Source: Apostichopus parvimensis (Eukaryota > Echinodermata > Holothuroidea > Aspidochirotida > Stichopodidae). From it: 20,790 bases of DNA. This document shows, piece by piece, positions 8,432 through 18,617 of the stretch. Under the pieces are notes generated by a model that was not told the origin of the DNA, did no database searches, and was given only the letters and a program-made list of their open reading frames with translations. The DNA lies in the NCBI GenBank assembly GCA_000934455.1, contig KN887188.1, positions 26,514-47,303 on the forward strand, given 5' to 3'. Position 1 is the first letter of the stretch; each line of letters begins with the position of its first letter. Position numbers and translations under genes: made by a program.

Positions 8432-9872
8432 CAAAATGGATCCGTACCAAAATGCCAGTATTTGATTTATTCACCAAAAGGACTCTTTCAAATTTCCAAT
8501 TCCAAAAAGGAAGTTGGTAATAACACAAATTGGAAATGGAGTACATTGTTTGCTAAAATGAGGCTCATCTTGTTTACGAAGAGTGCAATTTAAAGTTGAT
8601 CACAACATAGGGGAACGTGTCCCTGGTCCTTGTCTAACTCTCCGACGCCCCTGGGTCCAGCAAATAAAAAGTAAAGGCATTTTAATAGTTTATGAATTAC
8701 AAAAACAAGCATGCTTTTGTTTCGAAATGGATCAGGTGATAGCTTTACAATCCATAAAATGTTCAATTGCGGAGAACAGTTTGATATAGCAAATATAAAG
8801 TCCATAACTTGAGCACATTGGAAAAATAATTTTACTGAATTTTCCGACCAGATATCGGACTTCCAATGTAAAGTGATTTTGTCATGAAATCTTCACATTA
8901 ATTATTTATTATTATTTGGGCAAAATGTTGGTCGAACGTTTCTCTAATTTTGTATGAAGATCCTTAGCAACCATTTACTGGTAAATAGTGTATTTGATCA
9001 TTTTGCATGCCGATATTTTTTTCTAACTCTGAATTGTAGATTTCTGTTTTAGACAATCATTAAGCTAGCTGCCTCATTAATAACCTATACAATTCCAGTT
9101 TGTCAATACGTATACTGTGATCACTTGATTACATTTAGTAACGACAAACTCTGTATATATCCACATACCACAACCTATATATCAACAAAGATAACAAATC
9201 AACACTACGTTTTTAAATGAAAAGGTATTAAATAAATGTTAACATCGAAGTTATTTTTATTTTAACAATTACCAAAAGATTTATCTTAAGTATATTGCTT
9301 GCCTCTATGACTCTTCCTCCACATGCTGCATGGCTACGTCTATTCGAGGGAATTGCCATTATACCTTTGGTACGTTTTATAACTGAATGTAAATATTTAA
9401 TATAACTAAGTTTGTATTCGTCATATATGGTTGTTTGTAAGTGATCGTGGAAACGTTATCTAATACAGTGCATATATCTTTATCGATTTTATCATCTATA
9501 TTATACAATATTTTCAATCATATCTGTCAGTTCTAAATATTCAACTGTAAATATTCAAATGTAATTCTATAATGGCGTTGTTGCAATAATCTGGATATTT
9601 ATCGTTGAATGATATTATGTTTTTTTTGGGTCAAATTGTTGTAATAGTTACTTTGTATTCCTTGATCCTTCGCAAATATTTCAGGTAAAGTAGAGCCATT
9701 ACACCGATTAAGGAATCCTATATTTTGATATACAGCAAAAGTATGCTTTTCTTTAATATCTGTAATACATTGATATAATAGCACGGATAAATTGGAATTT
9801 TTTTTGTTTGTTATAGATGTTATAGATGTATAAGATTAAATCTAATATCAGAAGAAGTTATACTAAACGATG
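8432..9872. other. 3' part of duplication copy A, no gene seen
   Basis: This AT-rich sequence aligns in segments to about 16,623-18,043. Some stretches are near identical, such as the ~50 bp starting TCGTCATATATGG at 9,419 (B 17,573). Short open frames on both strands are shifted relative to one another between copies and do not look coding. Poly(A)-signal-like AATAAA strings occur but cannot be assigned to a transcript. Confidence 0.5.
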
Positions 9873-10986
9873 TTAATATGCTACACTTCTGTATGTATTA
9901 TTTTTCTGTTGCTAGCACAAGACAGTAATAAACTTCACGTACTTTTAGAAAACGGTCTTCGTGTTATTGCAAATGGATAACATAACTATTGATGAATTTT
10001 GTTTTACAGCACAGGACAAACCTCCTATCTACTCGTCAAATGCCATTTCCTTCTGAGTTCAACCTACGTAAATTATCGTACAGTACGTTTATGCGTACTT
10101 TCAAAACGATGCAAATTGAACCGCATGACTTAGATCTAAATTAAATAAAGACAATAATAACACTTTTGTAATAATGACGTGTAGACAGACATTCGAGGAC
10201 TAATGAGGTAATTAATGTAATGTGAGGCACAATGAGGTATATTTATGTAATGTGAGGCACTTGTGAGGTAGACACAGTTCGTGAAGTACAGTACGATTAA
10301 TATATGTAGTCAATGCAATATCAGATAAATGTGAAATGCTAGGCACAATGTGGCAGATTATATGAAATTCACAAACCCATGCACAAACGTGTCAGCTAAT
10401 ATATATTATGCAAAGCACATCAGCGTACTGAGATCGACTAAGTTATATTTGTATATAGCTGCACATAGGATGAATGCGTTTAACGGGAGTCAACCATTGA
10501 ACATTGCTTCTTCTGTCCTTTGATGCGTTCATTGTTGTAGCGTATAGGGATGGTACCTCGTATACCTCTTACGCTATAGTTGAATCAAGCATGCTGCTTT
10601 AAGCCTTAAGAGCTACACTTAACGATTTCTTTTATAGTCCACGTGTTTTCTGGAGCTCAAGGAAACCATGCATGTTGCATGCTTTCATTGAGATGAGAAT
10701 GTTGTCGTTCTTGACGCGATCAAATGGCAGTTGGTATTAGCTGGTTATTGTTACATGTGAATTTGAAGACAACATATCATCCTGAATACATTTTGTAGGT
10801 ACAAATTGTGTATCAGTACTCTATATATTAATTCAAGTGATTCTGTGAGAAGTCTCTGATCTCCACAAAGTGACCTTCATCGGCATGACTGAATGCAGAG
10901 TCCACTTCAAGATAGGTTACGTAAGAGCGCGCACATCATGTTTGCGTTCACATAACGGAATAAGCCTTAACAACAAGTTAGGTAGA
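9873..10986. other. Spacer between the two duplicated blocks
   Basis: About 1.1 kb has no counterpart elsewhere in the window. I find no coding signal. It contains the tandem repeat at 10,202-10,260. Confidence 0.55.
10202..10260 (+). repeat. Two-unit tandem repeat
   Basis: The units AATGAGGTA..TAATGTGAGGCAC lie at 10,202-10,230 and 10,231-10,260, differing by one inserted base and two substitutions. A degenerate third start (TGTGAGGTAG) follows. Confidence 0.7.
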
Positions 10987-11192
10987 CTGCAGACAAGTAT
11001 TCTCGCGCATACATCCTACCATACGATATCACTTAATGCGTGAGTGTGTGTTTGCTTTATTTCTGTTTTTCGTTTTTGTGTGTGTGTGTTTTATTTTTAC
11101 AGAGAGGTTCTCATCAATACTATTATTAATGTATTATTCAATGCCATTGTCATTTAGCCCTAAAGATGACTCACATATTGAGTGAATCAATA

Positions 11193-11615
11193 CTATAATA
11201 ATACTAATAAATTTCATTTATATAGCGCTTAATACAGCGTTTCAAAGCGCTTAACAAAGTAGGAAAGAGACAAAGGAAACCAAGGGAAAAAAAAACTAGG
11301 AATCAAACAGAAATGTTTTAAGTTGTCTCTTGAAAATACAAAGGGAGGGAGAGTCACGAACGTGAAATGGGAGTTTGTTCCAAAGAGAAGGAGCAGCGAC
11401 AGAACAGGCATGATCGCCATAACGAGTGCGGGTACGTGGACCAGGAGTTCATTGCAAATGCGCATGATAGGAAGAGCGAAGCGTAACTGCAGATGACCGA
11501 CGCAAAGGAGTAGGAAGGTCAGTGATATATTGAGGGGCAAGCCCGTTGATCGCTTTGTAGGTGTGAAGTAGGATCTTAAACTGGATACGCTGAGAGACGG
11601 GAAGCCAATGCAATG
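11193..11615 (-). mobile_element. 5'-truncated non-LTR retrotransposon (LINE) 3' end
   Basis: Read on the minus strand from 11,607, one frame encodes the conserved C-terminal tail that follows the reverse transcriptase domain in CR1/L2/Jockey-type LINEs. It reads WLPVSQRIQFKILLHTYKAI, then NGLAPQYITDL, RTRYGDHACSVAAPSLWN, KLPFHVRDSPSL and FKRQLKTFLFDS, ending at TAG (11,296-11,298). One internal TGA (11,449-11,451) breaks the frame. A short 3' UTR with AAGCGCTTTGAAACG and TATATAAATG, and a TAT/TAG-rich tail, follows. CAATA at 11,188-11,192 and 11,616-11,620 is a 5-bp target-site duplication, and copy A has the uninterrupted site near 3,893. It is a dead fragment, without the reverse transcriptase core or the endonuclease. 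The clade is an estimate. Confidence 0.85.
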
Positions 11616-11710
11616 CAATATTGAATTAATCAATTAATGATACGAAATTAAACGCTGGCTGCCAAACTTTCGTTGTTGATTTAGGCCTAAATTCCAGCAT
11701 TGTCCGACAT

Positions 11711-11729
11711 ACACACACACACACACACA
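11711..11729 (+). repeat. (AC)n microsatellite, copy B
   Basis: It is homologous to 3,984-3,998 and longer here, followed by an A run. Confidence 0.85.
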
Positions 11730-11957
11730 AAAAAAATGTTGATTATCGTACAAGTAGTCTCACGGTAGGCCTACTACTTGTGTAATACGTCTGCTACAGC
11801 GACATCAATGCCTCATGATTCATAAATCGCCGTTAATCATCCTGTACAGTAGGTACGGTATGCTAAGTTGGTTACTCTGTATCTCTAACTCATCCCTGCT
11901 CAGCTGGTTCTCTCTATGTCAGTTCGTCCTCTGACACAGACTATTTGCACAGTGGTA

Positions 11958-12357
11958 CTATCTGCCCCGCCTATAGTAAATACTACCCAAGGCCCCTGGT
12001 TTTAGCCGGAAACTGGGGAGATTGAATATCTACACGAGATGGTAATGGTATATAAAGAGATATTGAACGCTCCTTTGCACAAATTCATGGATTAATCAGG
12101 GAGTTGTTATGATGGAAACACCTCCCTGATGAAACACACAGTGGTCAAGCCATTGTGATTTGTCATCACACGGGTAGTGTTGACCATTAGAGCATTTGTG
12201 TTTACAATCATAAGGTGAGTGGTCAATTAATACGGTGCCTCATAAAGATGAATCCTTATTGCAGCACTTTTGGTAGTTTGTGATTTTACGTAACAAAACT
12301 ATTAATGCTCGAGTGAATTTGAGGACTGTTTATCTATAGGTAGGCCTTGGCACTCAT
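11958..12357. mobile_element. Copy-B-specific block rich in inverted repeats
   Basis: Homology to copy A breaks after CACAGTGG (about 11,956) and resumes at GGTGAGTTCG (12,358). Copy A has only about 45 unrelated bases there. The block holds a perfect 9-bp inverted repeat, ATCAGGGAG (12,095-12,103) with CTCCCTGAT (12,122-12,130). A second imperfect pair is AGTGGTCAA (12,140-12,148) with TTGACCATT (12,180-12,188). It may be a small non-autonomous transposon or SINE. I find no terminal repeats or target-site duplication that would settle the class. Confidence 0.35.
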
Positions 12358-12392
12358 TGGTGAGTTCGAAGCGTAGGAAGGAATCGTATAAT

Positions 12393-12419
12393 CATGGAGC
12401 TATTAACGAAAGCTCCATG
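12393..12419. repeat. Perfect 9-bp inverted repeat
   Basis: CATGGAGCT (12,393-12,401) pairs with AGCTCCATG (12,411-12,419) around a 9-nt loop. It lies in a ~60-bp stretch missing from copy A. Confidence 0.6.
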
Positions 12420-12629
12420 GTATAATAGAGTCACTGGCCGCTGAACAGACTCCGTAAGACGCCCTTTAGAAAGTTGATTCACAAAGAGAATGATATAAAG
12501 GTTACCCATTGTATCCTTTAGCTCTTGAAACATTTCATCGGACTCAGTTGGTTGCTTCAGAATGGCTGTTGATGTTTTATTTTCTGTACGTTTGCTCGTT
12601 CGTTTATTTGTCTGTTTTCTAGAATAATC

Positions 12630-12890
12630 CAACTGTCATCTTTGCCGATGATTTTTTCCTAAACGTGGTTGCAAGGGGATTGACGTTGGGTTGAGGTCGG
12701 GCAAAGTTCGCTGCCCTCGCCAAATGGTGCCAGGGTGCGGCATTCTATACTCGCCTCTCTTCGTTGCATGAGTGAGTTATGCTTTCTTCACTCTCCCAGT
12801 TCGGAATGGTGTCGCCTGTGCTCTGGTTGCAGAAAACCCAAGTAGTATGTAAGTATTTTGTATGTTATGGAAGTAAACAAATCCACATTA
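12630..12890. other. Copy-B-specific stretch, nature unknown
   Basis: It replaces the unrelated 4,459-4,945 of copy A. It is less AT-rich than its surroundings around 12,660-12,760. I looked for tRNA-like A and B boxes because of AAAGTTCGCTGCC, but the match is too poor. The open frame at 12,779-12,973 runs out into sequence homologous to copy A and shows no domain. Confidence 0.35.
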
Positions 12891-13039
12891 CGTCGAAATT
12901 CAGTGCAAAAATTGTGATTCATCTCGTTCTATTGGTTTTGTTTACTTCTAATAAATGTGTATGTATATATTAAAAGTGCTTAATTTTCGCTAACAGCTTT
13001 AGACGAGTTAAGTGAAAACATAAAGAAGCCATTTTATAT

Positions 13040-13153
13040 TGGGCGGAGTACGTTGAGATATATTATTATTACGTTGCAAATTTACGTTGCATATTAGGGG
13101 CGGATTTGTTCACATTTTAAAAATAGAGATCGATTACCTGTATTTGGATCAAG
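13040..13153 (+). other. Possible 5' non-coding exon of the copy B gene
   Basis: It is the counterpart of 5,100-5,213 and ends at the same consensus donor (ATCAAG|GTAGGT). The matching acceptor is CCACTAAACAG, ending at 14,391, 22 nt before the first coding ATG. The upstream border is unknown. Confidence 0.3.
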
Positions 13154-13194
13154 GTAGGTTTTGTTTTATGTTTTACTACATCAATCAGTTACTA

Positions 13195-13298
13195 GATATC
13201 CAACATTTAGCTATACATTACCAGATTTTGTTTAAAGAAAGAGAGGGTTCGGTAGGGGAAGGGGGACGGTGGTTATGTGGTGCTGTAATTAGTGAGTA
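13195..13298 (+). promoter_or_regulatory. Conserved non-coding island 1, copy B
   Basis: Partner of 5,252-5,355: three mismatches over 104 bp and no indel. See that entry for its content. Confidence 0.4.
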
Positions 13299-14413
13299 TA
13301 GTCTACACAGCTAATGAAATAACTTGTGCTTACCTACTCAATCAATTCATTAACTTGTCGTGGAATTAATCGCTGTTCTCAGGTTAATCGCTCTCTCATT
13401 CATTTTTAAGCCTGTTTCTTCTTATTTCGATGTTATAAAATCATATGCAGAATTTATTGGAAAGTATTATAACGCTTAAAATGGAACAAGTAACAAAATA
13501 CTGATCAGTTAATCTAAAGTGTCCAACTGTATTTGGGACCGTGGGGAATGTGCGGCTTTGGGAAGGTGGAAGAGAGGGAGGAGTCATATATGTATAGCCT
13601 ATATTGATCTCCTGTTGCGCAATACTGCCTACGTGTTATTAAGTCCTATTCATCATACTATGATATTATGTCTCAGAAAAGGCATTGTAATAATATCATA
13701 CTTATTGTATTTATGTCGTTATCACCACCCCTGCGTAACTAACGAACCCCCTTTTCAGGCTCACGTCATACATATTTGAAAGACCCTTATTTCCATGTTA
13801 AGGTTGATTCAGAAGGTCCTAAACAATAAGCAGCGCTATACAAGTCATAATTTATGCATAGATTATTTATCCTTCATTTTCTGTTTATTTTATGCAAAAT
13901 TTCAAACATACATGTGTGTTTCATAAATTAGAATGATAGATTTTTGTTAATGAGAAATTAAATATCTATTACTGCAGCTTAAAAGTCCCTTTTTGTTATT
14001 CTAAACAATAATTAGAAAAAGATCACTTAGAAACAGGTATTAACAACTACAATGGATATTTTGGTACAGAATGCTCGGAAGGTAGTTTAGAAGTTTGACC
14101 GTTGAAATCCAAATGTCCAACTTGCCATCGGAGTATTGGCGACTTCTCTTCGTACTCCACTATTTTTGTTATTGAATTTAATAATTTTTAAACTTTTTAA
14201 TCAAAGCTTGCCAATATCGTTAATCCTCTACTTCATATTTATGGTTTAATTTGTATTGATTTGTTATTTTCATTTTATGTTGATATTACATGCCTTGGTG
14301 AGTGTTACACATAATCATATTCAAAGCATAGCTTCATGTTGGGTATACCAAATAATATTTTTTTCATAATTTTTTTTAATCCACTAAACAGTCTTTTGAT
14401 AAGCTGAAGCAGA

Positions 14414-16276
14414 ATGGCAATAAACAATAGTGAAACAATGGACGAAATACCACAATCATTAGACGACCTCTTAGCGGAGAAAGGTAAGGCCTGCATTCAA
14501 GATTCGCTGAATATTCTGCAACCAATCATAAGGAACTTCTTCATCCAGTCTGGGTATACTTTTGCAGAGGATGAACAAGTGGAAGAGGTCATTTCAGATA
14601 AATACTTGAGACTTCATTTCAATATGATACAGTTGGCGAGATATCACAACTTGAGAAGCTTACTGCTATGTATGACTTCAATTGGAAAGGTGCACGAGCA
14701 GTTTCGATACTGGTTTGAAAGAAGTGGAGGCACAGGAGGCAGTGGAGGAGGAGGAGGCGAAAAGGTTCTGAACATTTACGACACGGTAAAAGAAAATAAA
14801 TCACTTTTCTAAATTGTTATATTTCTCACTTTATAAATAACTTGATGAACGCTAATGTACCAAAGGAACACTGACTGGGAAATTACATAAACAAACTCGA
14901 ACAGAGCTTCGAAGAAAGCTTATTAATCAAATTGGATTGCAACCAGCGAACGCAGACTTACCGTCGTCATGTAATGCTCTAGAAAATAAATTACCTAGGC
15001 ATAGCAAATTTGGAGGCGGTTGCGAAACAGTCTATTGAGCTGGCTTTATTTGAGCAACTTTATTTGAGCTGGGTTGTAACATTTATTGAGCTGATGGAGG
15101 CTTCATCGAAACCAGATATATTTTAATATCTCTTAATCAATGTAAACAATTCATATTGTTTCAACTAAATAGTTGTTCTTAATTAGTATCGCGTTTCCAA
15201 CCTAAGACCAGTTCTATGATCATGGTGGCTGTGATTTTAGATGCGATGAAAACAAATGTGTGGAAGTTCGTTGTTTCGACTCCGCCAAAGAATGTGGGTT
15301 TTCGTCCAGGAGAAATCAACGGTTTTCCTATCTGAATTGTGAAAACAATCCAACATGGCCCCAAACTGTCAATTTGGGTTACCCACCGATGTGATGTGGA
15401 GGCTATCTAAGTAATAAACAATGCGGCTTCTCCCACAAGCATCGGCATAGGTGGCTGCCCAGCTCCGCAAATAACTACCTTTCCAGACCAATAATTTGAT
15501 GAGCTATATTTTGTACTTATAGTTCCATGCATGTTTTCTTTAATGAAACACACTTTAAAATGTTTGAAACGAAAATTTTGCCAAAATGATCAATTTTCGT
15601 AGCCTGGGTTTAGTGGACGAAAGAACCGTAACGGTAAGTTTAATTGCAGGCAACGTTAGTCTATTATGGCACTTTACATAGTAAACTACCGCCAGATATT
15701 GCCGACAAATTCCTCTGGCGATAAAACTTTATCAATTACACCGTTTGAAACCCAATGTTTACCCACTGTGTCAGTTTAAGATCCAATTTAAACTTAATTG
15801 TTATGAATGAGCATCTACAAGTAGGATGTGAGCGGGGCTCTAATGTGAATTTATTGGTGATACTAAAAACTAACTGCGAACATTTAGACCTACAGTTTTG
15901 CGCAAAACCCTCATCCTCCGAAAATAAACTTCCACTAATATCGTGTTTTATTCAATGAACTATCTTATTTCTTTATCGTTTTCTTTTGTATCATTTCTTT
16001 TCTTTCGACAGGAATGTATAAAGATTTATTCCTATTGTTTGGAAATTCCAACCCTAAATCTTTTGAGCAATTTAGTGATCGAAAATGAAATCAACAACAT
16101 ACGAAGAGCCCTTACGACTATCATCGAAGCTTTTGAAAATCTGCAACGCATGCGCACCAAATACATCACACTGAACTACCATGACAGCGAATCTGACACC
16201 GCCGTAGCTTATTTGAGGGATCTGTATGTTGATTGGAAGGAACTCATGAAAGCGAGAGAACAGCTTCCACACTATG
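14414..16276 (+). CDS. Unrecognised two-exon helical protein, intact paralogue (exons 14414-14785, 16012-16276)
   Basis: Exon 1 has two good ATGs: 14,414 adds eight residues (MAINNSET), and 14,438 matches the only start possible in copy A. The first ~95 residues after the second ATG look helical and acidic. A Gly/Ser linker follows (GGTGGSGGGGG), then EKVLNIYDT and a donor ACG|GTAAAA. A 1,226-nt phase-0 intron ends in TTTCGACAG (16,011). Exon 2 encodes ECIKIYSYC, then amphipathic helices (EINNIRRALTTIIEAFENLQ, YLRDLYVDWKELMKAREQLP), ending at CTATG|GTATGT in phase 1. If that donor is ignored, the frame runs on to TGA at 16,378-16,380. There is no signal peptide, membrane span, zinc motif or catalytic signature. 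At least 212 residues are encoded and more exons are likely. Predicted soluble and intracellular; no function can be assigned. Confidence 0.7.
14977..15826. other. Copy-B-specific filling of intron 2
   Basis: These 850 bp replace the 337-bp insert that copy A has at the same point. Near its left end (15,031-15,094) are four close variants of TTTATTGAGCTG. The rest has no recognisable coding or transposon signature. An open minus-strand frame at 15,179-15,364 has no domain-like features. Confidence 0.5.
15031..15094 (+). repeat. Short TTTATTGAGCTG-type tandem repeats
   Basis: Four imperfect units (CTATTGAGCTGG, TTATTTGAGCAA, TTATTTGAGCTGG, TTTATTGAGCTG) occur within about 64 bp. Confidence 0.6.
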
Positions 16277-16435
16277 GTATGTTGGAGACAAAAACGTGTG
16301 AAATTACCGACTATAACCAAAATACGATCGGCATTCAGCAAATGAAGGACAAAAACCGTAATTTAGTGGAAGCAAAATGAAAACAAGTAGCTACAAAAAA
16401 TTGGAGTCTTCTGTAAATATGATGGTTTGGTGGTT

Positions 16436-16605
16436 TCTAAGGTAACGTGGATTGTGGTAACATGCGCAAAAATCCTGCAGCAAACAAATAGAAGACCTCA
16501 TCCTAGGACGAAGAAAGAGGGTTCAATTTGAAGGGTAGGGGAGGGTGATACATTTGAGGGTTAGTCCGATATGTGACTTTCATTTTAGGTGCCCATCTAC
16601 AAAGT
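16436..16605 (+). promoter_or_regulatory. Conserved non-coding island 2, copy B
   Basis: Partner of 8,244-8,413: four mismatches over 170 bp, ungapped. It includes the acceptor-like TGACTTTCATTTTAG ending at 16,588. The sequence between the exon 2 donor and this island is indel-rich between copies. Confidence 0.45.
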
Positions 16606-16707
16606 AATCACAAAAAAAGACTGACAAAATGGATCCGTATTAAAATACAGTATTTGGTTTATTCAACAAAAGGACACTTTCTAAATTCCAAAAAAGAAAG
16701 TTGTTAA
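16589..16707 (+). CDS. Candidate third exon of the copy B gene
   Basis: Splicing CTATG (16,276) to the acceptor TTTTAG (16,588) keeps the frame. It adds about 39 codons, basic in character (GAHLQSNHKKRLTKW...), before TAA at 16,705-16,707. In copy A the same splice reaches TGA after ten codons (8,429-8,431) because of a one-base length difference. Splice phase and acceptor quality support it. Conservation drops right after 16,605, which argues against it, as does the low-complexity lysine-rich content. Confidence 0.25.
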
Positions 16708-18043
16708 CTACACAAATTGGAAATGGAGTACATTGTTTGCTAAAATGAGGCACATCTTGTTTACAAAGAGTGCAATTTAAAGTTGATCACAACATAGGGG
16801 AACGTGCCTCTGGTCCTTGTTCAACTCTTCGACGCCCCTGGGTCCAGCAAATGATAAGTAAAGGCATTTTAATAGTTATGAATGACAAAAACAAGCATGT
16901 TTTGTTTTGAAATGGATCACGCGGTAGCTTTACAATCCATAAGATGTTCAATTGCGGAGAACATTTTAATGTAGCAAATATAACTAGAGTCCATAACTTG
17001 AGCACATTGGAAAAACTAAATTTAATGAACTTTCCCACCAGATATCGGACTTCCAATGTCAAGTGATTTTTTTCATGAAATCTTCACATTAATTCTTCAT
17101 TTTTTTTTCTAGCAAAATGTTGGTCGAACCTTTCTCAAATTTTGTTTCAAGAAACTTTGAAACGATTTATGGTTAAATAGTGTATTTGATCATTTTTCAT
17201 GCCGATTTTTTTTAAATTTTCTTACTTTGAATTCCGAATTTCTATTTGAGACAATCAGCTAGCTGTCTCATTAATAACCTTTACAGTTCCAGTTTGTCAA
17301 TACGTATACTGCGATCACTTGATTACATTTGGTAACGGCAAACTCTGTCACCTATATAGCAACAGAAAGATAACAAATAAACACTACGTTTTTAAATGAA
17401 AATGTATTAATTAAATGTTAACATCGAAGTAAGTTTTATTTTAACAATTACCAAAATAAGTATATTGCTTGCCTCTATGACTGTTCCTCCACATGCTGCA
17501 TGGCTACGTGTACGTCTATTCGAGGGTTTTTATAACTGAATGTATATATTTAATATAATTAAGTTTGTATTCGTCATATATGGTTGTTTGTAAGTGATCG
17601 TGGAAACGTTATCTAATACAGGTCATCTATCGTTATCGATTTTTATCATCTATATTTGACAATAGTTTCAATCCTATCTATCTGTTCTAATATTTAATTG
17701 TATATATTCAAATGTAATTGTATCATGGTGATGTTGCAATAATCTGGATATTTTATCGATGAATGAGTGATATGTTCAATAACATTTCTTTGTCACAATC
17801 TTGTAATATTTACGGTTTGTATTCTTTGATCCTTCAAATATTTAAGGTAAAGTAGAGCCATAATACCCATTAAGGAATCCTATATTTTGATAGCAAATGT
17901 AATCCTTTTCTTTAATATCTGTAATGAAATGATGGATAAATTGGATTTTTTTGTTTGCTGGAAAATTGCTGAAATTAACAGTTAAAACTTACAGCCCCAA
18001 GTATAAGATTAAATCTAATAACATAAGAAGTTACTAAACGATA
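16708..18043. other. 3' part of duplication copy B, no gene seen
   Basis: It aligns in segments with 8,500-9,872. Short open frames are not kept in register between copies. Possible intron or 3' UTR of the upstream gene. Confidence 0.5.
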
Positions 18044-18172
18044 TCAAATATATATATCGCTCTTGAAAATCTATCATTATGAGATAAAGTAGTATATTTG
18101 TTATCAACCAGCAATTTAATGAGGTGTTCTCTACGTCGTACATGTGTAGTGTATGGGCAGAGAGAGTGAGAA

Positions 18173-18183
18173 GGGGGGGGGGG
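18173..18183 (+). repeat. Poly-G run (11 G)
   Basis: Followed by GAGAGATAGGGGAGGAGG, so the strand is purine-rich here. Confidence 0.85.
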
Positions 18184-18602
18184 AGAGATAGGGGAGGAGG
18201 AATGAGACAAACTTTCACATCATTTTCCTTTTAGTAGTCGTATTGAGCTATTAGTATCTATTCTACACAACGTAATTAGAATTATGTATATTTCCGTATC
18301 AGTTTTGGTATGAAAAGTATATATATATCATAAGATACCTTTTCCTATAAATCAATATTTGTACATCAAGGAATAATTAGCCAATGTATTTTCAAGTTTG
18401 TACATTGCACTTAATCATGTATTAAAAACATCAAACAATAATACGACTACATGGTTGTGTTTTCGTATTTCAGATATAAATTATCATCATTGATACCTTA
18501 CTGGGCCCGTCAAAGATGCATGCTAGCATAAGTGAAAGAAAGAATTTACCCGGATAGGATTCAGAGAAGTTAAAGGAGTTGAATGAAGGATCTAAGGGGA
18601 TT

Positions 18603-18617
18603 GGGGGGGGGGGGGGG
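18603..18617 (+). repeat. Poly-G run (15 G)
   Basis: The longest internal G homopolymer of the window, followed by CTTGGAGGAGG. Confidence 0.85.

Larger units (their letters stand above)
3696..9872 (+). repeat. Segmental duplication, copy A (direct orientation)
   Basis: Sequence from about 3,696 to 9,872 aligns in order with about 10,987-18,043. Anchors include the ACCATACGATATC region with the downstream (CA)n (3,710-4,130 against 11,010-11,880), the TAAAGAAGCC..GGGCGGAGTACG block (about 5,070 against 13,020), both coding exons, and the tail around GTATAAGATTAAATCTAA (9,827 against 18,000). Divergence is uneven: exons and two non-coding islands are about 97% identical, while much of the rest has many indels. 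Copy A holds the damaged gene copy. It has its own filling at 7,294-7,630 and about 450 bp with no B counterpart near 4,460-4,940. The left border coincides with the U2-headed element. Confidence 0.9.
10987..18043 (+). repeat. Segmental duplication, copy B (direct orientation)
   Basis: Collinear partner of copy A. It is longer because of a LINE fragment (11,193-11,615), a ~400-bp block (about 11,958-12,357) and an 850-bp intron filling (14,977-15,826). Homology starts near TGCAGACAA..CTCGC at 10,988-11,006, which resembles the flanks of the U2-headed element in copy A without the element. It fades after ACTAAACGAT at about 18,043. Copy B carries the intact gene copy. Confidence 0.9.

Noticed and set aside
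11229-11633. 134-codon minus-strand open frame
   Set aside because: It is in a different frame from the LINE-derived coding sequence; the recognisable LINE residues are in the frame ending at 11,296.
12690-12750. tRNA-like or SINE B-box match (AAAGTTCGCTGCC)
   Set aside because: It does not fit the B-box consensus, has no A box at the right spacing, and no cloverleaf can be drawn.
13087-13314. 75-codon open frame over conserved island 1
   Set aside because: The copy A counterpart is interrupted differently and the start is not shared; the conserved part continues without regard to the frame.
16072-16341. Minus-strand open frame with a counterpart at 7,911-8,123
   Set aside because: It is the antisense shadow of coding exon 2 in both copies.
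16787-17062. Minus-strand open frame similar to 8,590-8,805
   Set aside because: The two peptides agree only in part and fall out of register through indels, so the frame is not maintained.
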